Assembly: GCF_022605525.1 (NCBI RefSeq)
Contig: NZ_JAKQYJ010000002.1
Coordinates: forward strand, 1-64,000
Length of the DNA stretch: 64,000 bases
From: Porphyrobacter sp. GA68
Lineage (GTDB): Bacteria; Pseudomonadota; Alphaproteobacteria; Sphingomonadales; Sphingomonadaceae
Direction: 5' to 3'
In this document: piece by piece, positions 43,054 to 53,808 of the stretch
How the letters are laid out: each line of letters starts with the position of its first letter
How positions within the stretch are numbered: the stretch's first letter is position 1
Position numbers and translations under genes: made by a program
Notes under the pieces: generated by a model
Database searches by the model: none
Told to the model about the DNA's origin: nothing
What the model saw: the letters and a program-made list of their open reading frames with translations, nothing else

Positions 43054-44870
43054 ATTCGAACATCGATTTTGTCACCCGCGCCCATGCCTTGTGGCGTGTG
43101 CGCATGGCACAATGGCAGCAACGTTTTCGCTTCTTTTCCACGATCACTCTTGGTGCAGCAGCGACTGGAGCAATCATCGCCCCGCAGTTCCTGCTGCATG
43201 GCCCCGCGATAACGACAGCGGTGCAGTATGCGTGGGCCAACGTGCTGACCCTGCTCGGTTCCCTTGGGGAAAGCGACATCAAGATGAACATTGCGATGGA
43301 AGGCCAGCGCTGGACCGTTTCCGCCGCCTGGTTCGCCTCTGAACCGCTCTTTGCCGATACCTTTTGGCAGGTCGTCAAAGTGATCGCTGGCGGTGCAATC
43401 ACGGGCTTTACCATAGGGCTGTTCACCGTCTGGGTGCTCCAGCGCACCATGTCGGCTCAGGGCCAAGATACGCTTGCCGACCGGGTCATTGGAGGAACGC
43501 GCGTGGCGGACCAAGAGGACGTTGCCGCGCAGACCACATTGCTCTGTGGCAGGGACGCCCTGCGCATCGGCCAGGTTCCTGTTCCGCGCCGGATCGAGAC
43601 CCGTCACTTCGCTTTTCTAGGCACCACCGGCAGCGGCAAGACCACTGCCCTTCGTCAGATGCTCGACGGTATCGAACGGCGAGGCGAAGCAGCGCTGGTC
43701 TATGACACTTCGGGCGAGTTCATCGCGCACTATTACAATCCCGCGCGCGGCGACATCATCCTCAATCCTTTCGATGCGCGCTGCGCATTCTGGACGCCCT
43801 TCGACGAGATATCGCATCCTGCCGATGCCGACCGGATTGCACGCCAGCTGGTTTCGGAAACCAGCAGTCAGGATGACGATGTCTGGCTGGAGACAAGCCG
43901 TATTCTTGTCGCCAACATGATCCGCTCGCTTTGGGCGGAAAAGAACTGCAGCCTTGAAGCCTTGCTCGAAGCCTTGCAGGTCAAGGACAAGGAGCAGTTG
44001 AAGGAGTGGCTGGGGCATACTTCGTCGGCCCGTACCTTTGCCAATGACGCCGACCGCGCCACCGGCAGCGTGCTTTTCATGCTCGCCAAGGCGGCTAACC
44101 TGATCCAGTTCCTGAAGGTCGAAGATGAGGGAGAGGACCGTTTCGCCTTCCGCGATTTCATCGCCAAACTGGACGAGTGGGAGGGTGCAAGGCCCTGGAT
44201 CTTCGTCCCTCGCAAGGAAGACTACTTTGAAGCCTCCAAGCCGCTCATGGCATGCTGGCTCGAATGTGCTGCGAGTGCGGTGCTGGGTCTGTCGCCCTCG
44301 CCGGACCGCCGCATCTGGTTCGTGCTCGACGAGCTGGCCGACCTCCCCCGTGTCGACAACCTTGCTCGCCTTCTTCCCGAAGGTCGCAAGTTCGGTGCGG
44401 CCACCGTGCTCACATTTCAGGCGCTCGGGCAGATGCGCAATCGCTACGGCGCGAACATCGCCGAGGCCATGCTTGCCTGTTGCAACACCAAGCTGTTTCT
44501 CCAAACGGTCGATCAGGAAACCCGCAAGTGGGCGAGCGAGACCATCGGCCAGTGCGAGGTGGAATTGCGCGTTGCCACCGACACGCTGTCGATTGGCAGT
44601 GAAGTGCCGCGAACCACTATCGCGACCCAGCGGCAATTCCGGCCTGCCGTGCTCGAAAGCGAACTGCGGCTCAGTCCGCATCAGGGCTACCTGCTGCTTC
44701 CCGATGGCCTGCCGGTCGCGCGCATCGGCCTTACCGCCGATCACATCACCCGGCGTGGCGAGCCTCGTCAGCCCGGTTACGTGCCAGGCGATCCGGCGGG
44801 AACGTTGTGGAGCCGGGTCAGCGAGATCGCCAAAGGTGCCGAGCCCGACGCAAAACCGGGACCGGTGTAA
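43050..44870 (+). CDS. traD: TraD-like type IV coupling protein
   Basis: A 606-residue protein. Two N-terminal membrane helices (about 31-50 and 108-129) flank a short periplasmic loop. The cytoplasmic ATPase follows, with Walker A GTTGSGKT (191-198), Walker B IWFVLDELADLPRV, and the motif GRKFGAATVLTFQALGQMR of the TraD/TrwB family. It would deliver the relaxase-DNA complex to a secretion channel. The stop codon overlaps the start of the relaxase gene by one base. The pair TraD-MobF is the usual module of MobF mobile elements, but no channel genes are visible in the window. Confidence 0.93.
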   Translation: MNSNIDFVTRAHALWRVRMAQWQQRFRFFSTITLGAAATGAIIAPQFLLHGPAITTAVQYAWANVLTLLGSLGESDIKMNIAMEGQRWTVSAAWFASEPLFADTFWQVVKVIAGGAITGFTIGLFTVWVLQRTMSAQGQDTLADRVIGGTRVADQEDVAAQTTLLCGRDALRIGQVPVPRRIETRHFAFLGTTGSGKTTALRQMLDGIERRGEAALVYDTSGEFIAHYYNPARGDIILNPFDARCAFWTPFDEISHPADADRIARQLVSETSSQDDDVWLETSRILVANMIRSLWAEKNCSLEALLEALQVKDKEQLKEWLGHTSSARTFANDADRATGSVLFMLAKAANLIQFLKVEDEGEDRFAFRDFIAKLDEWEGARPWIFVPRKEDYFEASKPLMACWLECAASAVLGLSPSPDRRIWFVLDELADLPRVDNLARLLPEGRKFGAATVLTFQALGQMRNRYGANIAEAMLACCNTKLFLQTVDQETRKWASETIGQCEVELRVATDTLSIGSEVPRTTIATQRQFRPAVLESELRLSPHQGYLLLPDGLPVARIGLTADHITRRGEPRQPGYVPGDPAGTLWSRVSEIAKGAEPDAKPGPV

Positions 44871-47617
44871 TGGTCGCATCGGTCTCGGCGCTGTCGAGTG
44901 CAGGTCAGGCTGCGAGCTACTACGAAGCCGACGATTACTATGCCGAAGGCGGCATGGCACCGTCCGAATGGTTTGGAGAGGCAGCGGAGAAGCTGGGCCT
45001 GTCGGGCGAGGTCGATCGCGAGAAGTTTGCCGAACGGCTCGAAGGCCGCATTGCCGGACAGCAACTGGGCACTACGCGCGATGGCAACGTCGAGCACCGG
45101 CCAGGCTGGGACATCACCCTGTCCGCACCCAAGTCGGTCTCGATCATGGCCGAGGTTGCCGGAGACAAACGGCTGATCAAGGCGCATGGCGCGGCAGTGA
45201 AGGTGGCGCTCGCCCATGTCGAGAAGCACTTGGCGGCAACACGGATCAGGCAGGGCGGCGAGGTCCGACGCGAGGTGACCGGCAATCTCGCCATCGCCAC
45301 CTTCCGTCATGCCACGAGCAGGGCGCAGGACCCGCAGCTACATACCCACGGCGTTATCCTCAACGCCACGCAGGACAAGGATGGCAACTGGCGCAGCCTT
45401 GAGCCGCGCGCCTTCTATCAGCTCCAGAAGGAGATCGGCGCGATCTACCGGCAGGAACTGGCGCACGGCGTTTCCGCTCTAGGATACAAGATCGAGGCCG
45501 GGAAAGACTCGCTGTTCGAGATCGCAGGTGTCCCAGAGAAGGCCATCGACGCGCTGAGCCAGCGCACAGCAGCCATCGATGCCCGGCTTGCCGAGCGCGG
45601 CACGAGCCGCCCGGAAGCGAGCGCTGCCGAAAAGCAGATCGCGGCGCTCGATACGCGCGAGGCCAAGACCAGCGCAGATCATCGCACCTTGCGCGCCGAT
45701 TGGCGGTCAACCGCCGATGCCAACGGGTTCGACAAGGCAGCGCGAGACAAGCTGATCGGTGAAGCGAGAGAGCGGGCTAAAGGCAACGAAGCAACTGCCA
45801 GCCCGGAATTGCTGGCACGGCAGGCTGTGGCCTGGGCCGCAGCCAAGCTCTCCGAGCGAGAGGCCGTATTCTCAGCCAGCACACTCGCGCGGGAAGCCGG
45901 AGACTTCGCCTTCGGCAAGGCCGGGCACGGTGCTATCAGCACAGCGATTGCCGAGGCCGAGGAACGCGGCGAGCTCGTCCCGCGCACTTTCCTCGACCGG
46001 CGCGGCGCGGAGTTTGCCGGGTTTACTACGCCGCAGGCTATCGCAACCGAACGCACCATGTTGCGTCTGGAGGAGGCCGGGCGCGGCAAGGCGCAGTCGC
46101 TCGCCAGTCCAGTGGCGGCAGCACGGACCATCGAGCGCGCTTCACGGCTGTCGGCAAGATCCGGCTATGCCTGGACCGACGACCAGAAGCGCGCGACCGC
46201 AGACCTGCTTACTTCGCGGGATCGCGTGGCAGCCGTCCAGGGCTATGCCGGGACTGCCAAGACTACGACAGTGCTTGCAACCTACGCGCGCGAGGCACGG
46301 CGACACGGGCTTGCCGTAACCGCGCTTGCGCCAACTGCATCAGCGGCAACCGTGCTAGGCGAGGCGCTAGGCCTGCGCGGCGATACCGTGGCGCGGCATT
46401 TGCTGGCACCGGAGGCGAAGGTATCAGGCAAGGATGCCGTCTGGATTGTCGATGAAGCCTCGATGCTATCGGCGCACGACATGGCAAAGCTCATGACCCG
46501 CGCCGACAAGGCCGGAGCCCAGCTTGTCCTGGTCGGTGACGTCAAACAGCTGGGATCGGTCGGCGCCGGCGCAGCCTTCGCCCAATTGCAGCAGGCAGGC
46601 ATGGCGACCGCGAAACTTGCCGAGGTCGTCCGGCAGACCAATGCCGAAACGCGCGAAGCAGTCATGGCCTCGATCGAGGGCCATGCGGGCAAGGCTCTGG
46701 CCGCACTGGAACGTGGCGGCGGCAAGGTGATCGAAGGCACAACGCCGGACGAACGCCTTGGAGCGATGGCCCGCCACTACATTGCCTTGTCGCCTCCAGA
46801 GCGTGCGCGAACGCTAGTGATAGAGCCATCACGCGAGGGCCGCGACAGGCTCACCGGCATGATCCGAGCAAAGCTGATCGAGCGCGGCGAGCTTTCAGCG
46901 GAAGCCATGCGGCTAGACGCTCTTGAAGCGAAAGGCCTCACTCGCGCCGAAGCGCGCGACGCGGCCAGCTATTCCATCGGCGATGTCGTCCGGTTCAGCC
47001 GCGACTATGCCGCCAAGGGCGTCAGTCGGGGCGAGAGCTTCGCTATTTCCGCTATCGATCCTGAGCGTGGGCGCATTGCACTCGAAGGACGCGATGGCCG
47101 TTCGCTTGACTGGCATCCCCGGCAGTGGGGTGCGGGCAAGGCGGAGGTGTTCGAGTCGAAGCCGATGGAGCTGCGGACCGGCGACCGGGTGCAGTTCACC
47201 CGCAACGACCGAGAGGCCGGGCGGGTCAATGGCCTTGGCGGCACCATCGCCCGCATCGATTCTGACCGGGGCCAGGCAACCGTGAAGCTCGCCAACGGAC
47301 GCGAGCAGAAGCTCGATCTGTCCAATCCTCGCGACGCCCATTTGCGTCATGCCTGGGTCCAGACCGCCCACGCTGCACAAGGCCAGACCGCCGAACGCGT
47401 CGTGATCCACGCCGACAGCCGTTCAACCAATCTGGTCGACCAGAAGATGCTCTATGTCGCGCTGTCACGCGCCAGGGCCGATGCGGTAGTTGTAACTGAT
47501 GATAAGGACCGGCTTGTCCGTGCGATTTATGAGCGCGCGGGTGAGAAGCAGACGGCCATGACCGCGACTACTCCCGATGCCGGAAAGTCAAAGGCAATGG
47601 GTGCTGGGTTGGGATGA
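44870..47617 (+). CDS. MobF-family relaxase-helicase (TrwC/TraI-like)
   Basis: About 915 residues from the ATG at 44870. The catalytic tyrosine pair Tyr17-Tyr18 in AASYYEADDYY, with Tyr23-Tyr24 following, and the metal-binding histidines His147, His158 and His160 (FRHATS, LHTHGV) define the MobF relaxase domain. The C-terminal superfamily 1 helicase has the Walker A-like GYAGTAKT (458-465) and VDEASMLS (about 522-530). HAAQGQTAERV and the final VALSRARADAVV complete the helicase motifs. It nicks the transfer origin and unwinds the strand. It is shorter than TraI of F but comparable with TrwC. Confidence 0.93.
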   Translation: MVASVSALSSAGQAASYYEADDYYAEGGMAPSEWFGEAAEKLGLSGEVDREKFAERLEGRIAGQQLGTTRDGNVEHRPGWDITLSAPKSVSIMAEVAGDKRLIKAHGAAVKVALAHVEKHLAATRIRQGGEVRREVTGNLAIATFRHATSRAQDPQLHTHGVILNATQDKDGNWRSLEPRAFYQLQKEIGAIYRQELAHGVSALGYKIEAGKDSLFEIAGVPEKAIDALSQRTAAIDARLAERGTSRPEASAAEKQIAALDTREAKTSADHRTLRADWRSTADANGFDKAARDKLIGEARERAKGNEATASPELLARQAVAWAAAKLSEREAVFSASTLAREAGDFAFGKAGHGAISTAIAEAEERGELVPRTFLDRRGAEFAGFTTPQAIATERTMLRLEEAGRGKAQSLASPVAAARTIERASRLSARSGYAWTDDQKRATADLLTSRDRVAAVQGYAGTAKTTTVLATYAREARRHGLAVTALAPTASAATVLGEALGLRGDTVARHLLAPEAKVSGKDAVWIVDEASMLSAHDMAKLMTRADKAGAQLVLVGDVKQLGSVGAGAAFAQLQQAGMATAKLAEVVRQTNAETREAVMASIEGHAGKALAALERGGGKVIEGTTPDERLGAMARHYIALSPPERARTLVIEPSREGRDRLTGMIRAKLIERGELSAEAMRLDALEAKGLTRAEARDAASYSIGDVVRFSRDYAAKGVSRGESFAISAIDPERGRIALEGRDGRSLDWHPRQWGAGKAEVFESKPMELRTGDRVQFTRNDREAGRVNGLGGTIARIDSDRGQATVKLANGREQKLDLSNPRDAHLRHAWVQTAHAAQGQTAERVVIHADSRSTNLVDQKMLYVALSRARADAVVVTDDKDRLVRAIYERAGEKQTAMTATTPDAGKSKAMGAGLG

Positions 47618-47839
47618 TCGAATAGCCTCTGCAATGGCAGACCATGGCGTCCTTCGTCCTGCCGTTGGATTGAACTGCTCCTCTTCGACAGGCCGTGCCG
47701 GGCGGGATCAACAGCCTGCCCGCTCCATTCGGGCTGAAGCCCTCCCGTGTTGCCTGCTCCGCGTATCCGCTGACCCGCCCGGCCAATCCGGCCCGTCCCT
47801 TCATCCGCGTTCCCAACGATTGGACGAAGGATTTTCACC

Positions 47840-48730
47840 ATGGCCAGCACCAAGACCGTCAGCATCTACGATACGATCACCAACCAGATCATCGCCACCC
47901 TAGAACGCGGCACCGACAAGTTCTCGCTTCCCTGGCATCGCAGCACCGCACCGCTTTCGCGCCCGGTGAATGCGGCGACTGGGAAAGCCTATCGCGGCGT
48001 CAACGTCCTCGCCCTCTGGGCCAGTGCCGAAGCGCAGGACTTCGGACATGGCTTCTGGGCGACTTATCGCCAGTGGCAGTCACTTGGCGCTCAGGTCCGC
48101 AAGGGCGAGAAGGCTTCGCCCATCGTGTTCTACAAGGTACTCGACAAGCGCGATGACGATCAAGCCGAGGAAAGAGACAGCTCGACCCGCATCTTCGCGC
48201 AGGCTTCGCATGTGTTCAACGCCAGCCAGGTGGAAGGCTACGGCCTGCCCGAAGTGCCGGACGGAGAAGACTTCGACCCAATCCCGCAGGCGGACGCTTT
48301 CGTTTCTGCCACCGGTGCCGCCGTACACATCAACGGTGACAGCGCCCACTACACTCCCGCGACCGACGCTATCACCATGCCGGACCGCGAGCGGTTCTTC
48401 GCAACGGCCAGCGGCAGCGCGGCGCAGAACTGGTACGCTACCCTGTTACATGAGCTCATCCATTGGTCTGGCGCTGACCACCGCCTTGCCCGGACGTTCG
48501 GCAAGCGGTTCGGCGACAATGCCTACGCTATGGAAGAACTGGTGGCCGAGCTCGGCTCAGCCTTCCTTTGCGGCGACCTTGGTCTTTCCGCCAGCCCGCG
48601 CCCAGATCACGCCAGCTACCTTGCCAGCTGGCTGAAGGTGCTCAAGGCCGACAACCGGGCGATCTTCACCGCCGCGAGCGCTGCGGCGAACGCTGCTGAA
48701 TGGCTTTCTGCTTTTGAGTGCCGAGACTAG
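47840..48730 (+). CDS. ardC: ArdC-family antirestriction protein
   Basis: A 296-residue protein. The N-terminal single-stranded-DNA-binding domain (DUF1738: YDTITNQIIATLERGTDKFSLPW, then YRGVNVLALW) is followed by a zincin-like metalloprotease domain with HELIH (204-208) and a further GADHRLAR segment. ArdC proteins protect incoming single-stranded plasmid DNA and help evade type I and II restriction; this is known for the family, not shown here. It is 222 bases after the relaxase, with a long GC-rich leader between, and next to a type I restriction system on the opposite strand. Confidence 0.9.
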   Translation: MASTKTVSIYDTITNQIIATLERGTDKFSLPWHRSTAPLSRPVNAATGKAYRGVNVLALWASAEAQDFGHGFWATYRQWQSLGAQVRKGEKASPIVFYKVLDKRDDDQAEERDSSTRIFAQASHVFNASQVEGYGLPEVPDGEDFDPIPQADAFVSATGAAVHINGDSAHYTPATDAITMPDRERFFATASGSAAQNWYATLLHELIHWSGADHRLARTFGKRFGDNAYAMEELVAELGSAFLCGDLGLSASPRPDHASYLASWLKVLKADNRAIFTAASAAANAAEWLSAFECRD

Positions 48731-48764
48731 GTAGCGATTGATGGAGAATCCTCAGGAGGTACGG

Positions 48765-50642
48765 TCAAGCAGCACCGATCCTACCGATGATGAAATCGAA
48801 CACCGGTCGGAAAGCTTCGAAATGGGCGGCATTGAGGCCAGGGACAACTTCCTGCGCGAAATGAACTTTGCTGCCGATAAACCGCCGCCAGCCAGCGGGA
48901 TGTTCGGGGTCAACCGCGAAATGATCTTCAAGCCCCGGCACATCGTGAAACAAGAGCTCAATGGTGATGCTGGACTGGTCGCCAAATGTTCGGCCCGTCG
49001 CAGCATTGCAGACCTGATTGCGGACGCTCAACCCGGCTGGAATAGGGAGCATGATTGCGTAGCCTGGCTGGTTGTCGCGTTTGCAGGCTAGGCCATTGGA
49101 AACATCATTCTCTTCCAGACCTCCGTTGGCAATTTGCGCCGACTTTACCTTTCCCACCGCAGCCCAATCGCCATAAGCATTGTCGAAATCGAAAAGTGCA
49201 AAGAAGGTTCGCCCAGGATTTCCGTTGTAGAGCTCCTCTCGGCCCATTTGCTTGCGTAGGTGACCACAGTCGAAGCATTGTGCGATTTCAAAAGATGGCT
49301 TCACGTCCGGATTGAGCTTCTGCCACGCCGTTCTTACAATCTCCGCGTCGGTCACGCCTTCAGTAAACAGAACTGAGCCTGAAGTGTTGGCGAGAAACTG
49401 TTCGATGTTCAGGCTCGCCTCGGTCTCCGAAAACGTGATCAGCCCTGCTGAGAGCGAACGGACGATAGTGGACTTGTCCGGTTGCTCGGTAGTCACGCCG
49501 CCAGCGCCAGAGGAAAACAGCCGGATGCGATTGTCACACTTCGCGGCCACGGTCGACGCACTATGGCTGCTCAGCAGGATGTGGTTCGTGCGTGCCGCTT
49601 CAGCCGAGATTGCGGTGACCTGATCGAGGAAATCGAATTGCCACTCGGGATGCAGGAAGGCGTCCGGTTCATCCAGCAGGGTTAGACAGTTGCGGCGTTT
49701 GAATATCTCGGAGACAGCAAAGACATACACCGACTGGAATTGGCCATCGCTGAAATGGTTCAGCTCGGAAACCTCCAGACCCTCCAGCGTGATGGCGATG
49801 CCTATATCATCCAGCATCCCGACGATGCGCAAGGCGTCGAAAGAACGGAACAGCATCTCGCTGGCATCTTCGCCCATACCTTCGCGAAGGGCATCAAGAT
49901 TGCAGTTGAGGACATAATTGTCCGCTTCGCGATCATAGATCGACCCCGGAGTAAATTCGCCTTCGATGCATCCCAAGAGCTGGTCGAGAAAGCCGCGGAC
50001 CGGCCCTTGCGTGCCCCAGAAGCGCTGCGCCTCCTCAAAAGGGTCATGATCACCGGCGGCTGCAAAATGTGGGCGTTTGAGCACGATGCGAACCGTGCGG
50101 CGGTTCCCCAATATGCCCAGCTTTGCGCACAGATATTGGCGCGCGAGGTTCGCTTCGGGCAGCAAGAGAAGGACAACGATAAGCAGCTTCTTGCACGCTG
50201 GGCCGATGCCGACAAAACGCGGGATCATTGTTGCAGCGGCGCGACGCAATTGACCACGGTATCGCTCTTCGTAGCGGGCGACCAGCGCGGTTACATTGTC
50301 GTTCTGGCCAGAGTAATAGACCAGCACATTGTCGGGAAGCGGGGTTGCACCAACACTCCGGCGCCCCTGCTCGTCGTTGATCGTCAGCACACTATCGCGC
50401 CATTCGATCCGGGTTTCGGCCTCGGCAATTTCAAAGCTAATCGTATAGTCGAAGCCCGGCCCGACAGCGTCAGGATCGAAGGCGAAGATGTGGTCGAAAA
50501 TCTCGATCAAGGCTTCGAGGAAGTTGGACTTTCCCGACCCGTTTTTACCGACGAAGATATCGATGAAGCCATCGCCATCGAAGCTTAGCGTGAAGTCGCG
50601 CAAGTTCTTGTATTGGCTAATCCAGACAGAGCGTAAACGCAT
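48765..50642 (-). CDS. OLD-family ATPase with TOPRIM nuclease, coupled to the restriction operon
   Basis: A 625-residue protein. The N-terminal ABC-type ATPase has Walker A GKNGSGKS (32-39), the signature-like FSDGQ (297-301), Walker B CLTLLDEPDAF (319-329) and the switch His in LLSSHSAST. The C-terminal TOPRIM domain has the acidic residue in LFTEGVTDAE (426-435) and Asp485/Asp487 in ALFDFDNA. This is the OLD/GajA-like architecture of ATP-regulated DNA nucleases involved in phage defence. Its start overlaps the hsdS stop (TGATG), so it is the fourth gene of the hsd operon. Similar R-linked genes (Rlo type) are known beside other type I loci. Confidence 0.88.
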   Translation of the reverse strand: MRLRSVWISQYKNLRDFTLSFDGDGFIDIFVGKNGSGKSNFLEALIEIFDHIFAFDPDAVGPGFDYTISFEIAEAETRIEWRDSVLTINDEQGRRSVGATPLPDNVLVYYSGQNDNVTALVARYEERYRGQLRRAAATMIPRFVGIGPACKKLLIVVLLLLPEANLARQYLCAKLGILGNRRTVRIVLKRPHFAAAGDHDPFEEAQRFWGTQGPVRGFLDQLLGCIEGEFTPGSIYDREADNYVLNCNLDALREGMGEDASEMLFRSFDALRIVGMLDDIGIAITLEGLEVSELNHFSDGQFQSVYVFAVSEIFKRRNCLTLLDEPDAFLHPEWQFDFLDQVTAISAEAARTNHILLSSHSASTVAAKCDNRIRLFSSGAGGVTTEQPDKSTIVRSLSAGLITFSETEASLNIEQFLANTSGSVLFTEGVTDAEIVRTAWQKLNPDVKPSFEIAQCFDCGHLRKQMGREELYNGNPGRTFFALFDFDNAYGDWAAVGKVKSAQIANGGLEENDVSNGLACKRDNQPGYAIMLPIPAGLSVRNQVCNAATGRTFGDQSSITIELLFHDVPGLEDHFAVDPEHPAGWRRFIGSKVHFAQEVVPGLNAAHFEAFRPVFDFIIGRIGAA

Positions 50643-52336
50643 CAGGCGGTGGCCCGTTCAACAATGGCGTCGGCCAGGTGGCGGCGGTTTTCGGCGGCGT
50701 CGGCCAACCGCGCCCTAAGGGTATTGCACAGGGCCATGAGTTCATCGACCTTGGCAACGATGCGGTGTTGTTCCGCGAGGGGCGGTAGCCCAACAACAAT
50801 TGGATAAACCTTAGCACCAGATATCACCGGCTGTGCCGTAGCGTTTTCATCTTCTTTGAGGTTGGTTGCAGTTAGCAACAAGCGAAGGAACGGTAGATGG
50901 ATGCTCCGTTCGTCGAAGTGAGTCACAAAGGCATTATCTGTCACCCACGCAGCAGGTGGTGTTACGTGGATTGATCCGCAGTAAAAACCAACCCGCCCAA
51001 TGACTATGGTTTCCCGGAAAACATTCTGCTGATCATGGTATCCATTTATCCCATTGCCGCCAAAGACAGGTATATCGCCAGGTTCCATTTGCGCGGAGGT
51101 CAGCCCATCGCCGGACTGGATATAAATGATCTCTCCGAGCCTGACCGGTGACCAATTGTCAGGCAGATCGGCAGGCACTTCATCAGTCGCAACGGGACTA
51201 AGTGGCTTTCGGGGCAAGCGAATTTGCTTCTTCGCTACCTGTTCGGCTTGCCAAGCCTTGATTCGCTTTAGCAAGGTAGTTCCCGGTTCATCCCCCGCAT
51301 CCTGCTCAACCAGCTTGCCGCGCACGGCGAGGTCGAGGATGGCTTGTTGGAGGGCGGCGATGCTGGCTTCGGTGGTGAAGAGGGTATCGAAATGGCTTTC
51401 CAGCCGCGCCCAGTTGGCGGCGAGGTCTGCTGCGTCGGCGCTGTTCACCAGCGTGGTGAGGAGGGTGTCCACTAATGTCTGATGCGCGGCCAGCGCGTCC
51501 GCGCTCTCCCGCTCCAGCGCATCGCACAGCGCAATGAGTTCATCGACCTTGGCGACGATGCGGCGCTGTTCCGCGAGGGGCGGTAACGGGAATGGAAGTG
51601 CCAAAAACTTTGCCCGCGAAATCCCGCCAATGATGCCCGTCATCTCGCGCGAAAAGCATCCAAAGAAGAAGTCAGACAGGTAAGTGCATAGCACATACCG
51701 AGGGTCGATTTGCGGCCAAGGCTCATTGGCGATCAGTTTGTTTCCGAATGCGATCGCACGGTCGCTGATAGCCATTTTCCGGCCTGCGCTTCCACCCTCA
51801 GCGCAGATGAAAACCGAATTAGGCTGGGCAATGTTGAAACGCTCGTCATCAAAGCTGACAAACAGACCATTGTGGTAATCGATAGGTTCAAATCCGTAGC
51901 CAACATCCTTGGTCGCCACAAAAGGCAATCCTTCGCCATTGGCCGCTAACTCAGACCGCAGAGTGGCATTGATACTATTCCCCGTGAAGATATTGCCGGT
52001 CTGCCAAAGCGGCAGCCAAATCCATCCCGATGGGATTTCGAAAGGTTCACTACAAAGCTTCGCAGGCCCCTTTGAGTTCTTGATTTCTTTTGCCTTAAGG
52101 CGGCGTTGGCGCTCCCTTTCAATACCAGGCAGCAACTTGTTGGCTGGCTCCTCGGCTGCATCCTGCGGCACGAGCTTCCCTCGCACCGCCAAATCAAGGA
52201 TCAGCGCCTGCAGGCGCTCGATCCCATATAGGCTGATCCGCTTGCTCCCGCCGCCGCGACCGGCTCCGCTTTTCCGCTCGATCGCGCCAGTCCAAATGTC
52301 GAGATTGTCGGCAACCAGCGCTGCGATGTCGCTCAC
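50642..52336 (-). CDS. hsdS: Type I restriction enzyme specificity subunit
   Basis: A 564-residue protein built as two half-repeats. Conserved segments LILDLAVRGKLVPQD (45-59) and AILDLAVRGKLVEQD (332-346) begin each half. LPPLAEQRRIVAKVDELIAL (251-270) and LPPLAEQHRIVAKVDELMAL (517-536) end them. Between them are two target-recognition domains (about 100-245 and 390-510). The central and terminal conserved helices hold the DNA half-sites apart. The target sequence cannot be predicted. The start overlaps the hsdM stop by four bases and the stop overlaps the OLD-type gene. Confidence 0.95.
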   Translation of the reverse strand: MSDIAALVADNLDIWTGAIERKSGAGRGGGSKRISLYGIERLQALILDLAVRGKLVPQDAAEEPANKLLPGIERERQRRLKAKEIKNSKGPAKLCSEPFEIPSGWIWLPLWQTGNIFTGNSINATLRSELAANGEGLPFVATKDVGYGFEPIDYHNGLFVSFDDERFNIAQPNSVFICAEGGSAGRKMAISDRAIAFGNKLIANEPWPQIDPRYVLCTYLSDFFFGCFSREMTGIIGGISRAKFLALPFPLPPLAEQRRIVAKVDELIALCDALERESADALAAHQTLVDTLLTTLVNSADAADLAANWARLESHFDTLFTTEASIAALQQAILDLAVRGKLVEQDAGDEPGTTLLKRIKAWQAEQVAKKQIRLPRKPLSPVATDEVPADLPDNWSPVRLGEIIYIQSGDGLTSAQMEPGDIPVFGGNGINGYHDQQNVFRETIVIGRVGFYCGSIHVTPPAAWVTDNAFVTHFDERSIHLPFLRLLLTATNLKEDENATAQPVISGAKVYPIVVGLPPLAEQHRIVAKVDELMALCNTLRARLADAAENRRHLADAIVERATA

Positions 52337-53808
52337 GCCTTGTCCCCCAGTGCGGCGGCCAAGATGCCTTTCAACTGGTCGCGGATCGCCTGGATCGACT
52401 GCTGTTGCTGCGCATATCGCGTCAGCAATTCATCCGGATCATGGCTCTCGGCCTCGGGCGTGTGGGGGTTCTTCAGATCAAGGTTGTATCCGCGCGCAGC
52501 AACATCGGCAGCACTGATTTTCCAGGCCTGTTCGGTCTCTTGGCGGTCGCGGAAGCCATCAACTTCGTCGCCCCACCAAGCTTGCTCCGGCGCGAACTCC
52601 TCAAACCGCATCGGTTTGGTCTTGTTGTAGCTGGTGACCCCATCCGGATAGGGGTGTTCATAAAACCAGACGTTCTTCGTCGGCGTGCCCTTGGTGAAGA
52701 ACAGGATGTTGGTCTTAATGCCGGTATAGGGCGCGAACACGCCATTGGGCAGGCGCACGATGGTGTGCAGATTGCACTCCTCGATCAGGCTCTGCTTGAG
52801 AGTGGACTTCACCCCTTCGCCGAACAGGAAACCATCAGGCAGAACAACAGCTGCCCGGCCACCCGTCTTCAGCATCCGGATGATCAGCGCCATGAAGAGG
52901 TCCGCCGTTTCGCGCGTGCGCAGGTGGGTGGGGAAATTATTCTCAATCCCGTCTTCTTCCATCCCGCCAAAGGGCGGGTTGGTAGCGATCACAGGGACGC
53001 GGTCTTTTTCAGTATAGTCAGTGTAGGCGCGGGCGAGCGTATTGCCGTGCCTGATTCCGCTTGGCGTATCGATGCCGTGCAGGATCATGTTGGTCACACA
53101 CAGCATGTGCGGCAGCGCCTTCTTCTCTACCCCACGAATGGTGCGGTGAAGCATCTCCTCATCATCGGGCGCGTTGATCGCCTTGCGCTTGTGATCGATG
53201 GCGCAAGTGAGAAAGCCGCCAGTGCCGCAGGCCGGATCGAACACCACTTCGTCCAGCCGGGGGTTGAGCCGGTCGATGATGAAGCGGGTCACCGCTCGGG
53301 GTGTGTAGAACTCACCCGCATTTCCTGCGCTCTGCAGGTCTTTCAGAACCTGCTCGTAGATCGCGCCGAAGGTGTGCCGGTCTTCGCTGTTGTTGAAATC
53401 GATCTCGTTGATCTTGTTGATCACCTGCCGCAGCAGCGTGCCCGATTTCATGTAGTTGTAGGTATCTTCGAACACGTCGCGGATGACCTGCGCGCGCCTA
53501 CCGACTGCGCCCTGGGTAGGCAGATCGCCGCCCTTCAGCCGGGGGAAAAGCGTATCGTTGACAAAATCGAGCAGCTTTTCGCCGGTATCGCCCTGCCGGT
53601 CTGCCGCCCAGTTACGCCAACGCAAATGGTCCGGCAGCGGCGACTGGAAATCGTCGTCGATCAGCTCAAGCTCTGCCTCGCGGTCATCGAGAATCTTGAG
53701 GAAAAACATCCAGACCAGCTGGCTGATCCGCTGGGCATCGCCATCGACGCCGACATCCTTGCGCATGATGTCCTGGATGGATTTGATGACGCCGGAAACG
53801 TTGGTCAT
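52333..53808 (-). CDS. hsdM: Type I restriction enzyme methylase subunit
   Basis: A 491-residue N6-adenine methyltransferase. AdoMet motif [10 protein letters not shown] (190-199) and catalytic NPPF (277-280) are intact. The N-terminal helical domain begins with [32 protein letters not shown] (about 166-177) marks the start of the methylase domain. It pairs with HsdS to modify host DNA. It overlaps hsdR upstream and hsdS downstream by four bases each. Confidence 0.95.
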   Translation of the reverse strand: MTNVSGVIKSIQDIMRKDVGVDGDAQRISQLVWMFFLKILDDREAELELIDDDFQSPLPDHLRWRNWAADRQGDTGEKLLDFVNDTLFPRLKGGDLPTQGAVGRRAQVIRDVFEDTYNYMKSGTLLRQVINKINEIDFNNSEDRHTFGAIYEQVLKDLQSAGNAGEFYTPRAVTRFIIDRLNPRLDEVVFDPACGTGGFLTCAIDHKRKAINAPDDEEMLHRTIRGVEKKALPHMLCVTNMILHGIDTPSGIRHGNTLARAYTDYTEKDRVPVIATNPPFGGMEEDGIENNFPTHLRTRETADLFMALIIRMLKTGGRAAVVLPDGFLFGEGVKSTLKQSLIEECNLHTIVRLPNGVFAPYTGIKTNILFFTKGTPTKNVWFYEHPYPDGVTSYNKTKPMRFEEFAPEQAWWGDEVDGFRDRQETEQAWKISAADVAARGYNLDLKNPHTPEAESHDPDELLTRYAQQQQSIQAIRDQLKGILAAALGDKA

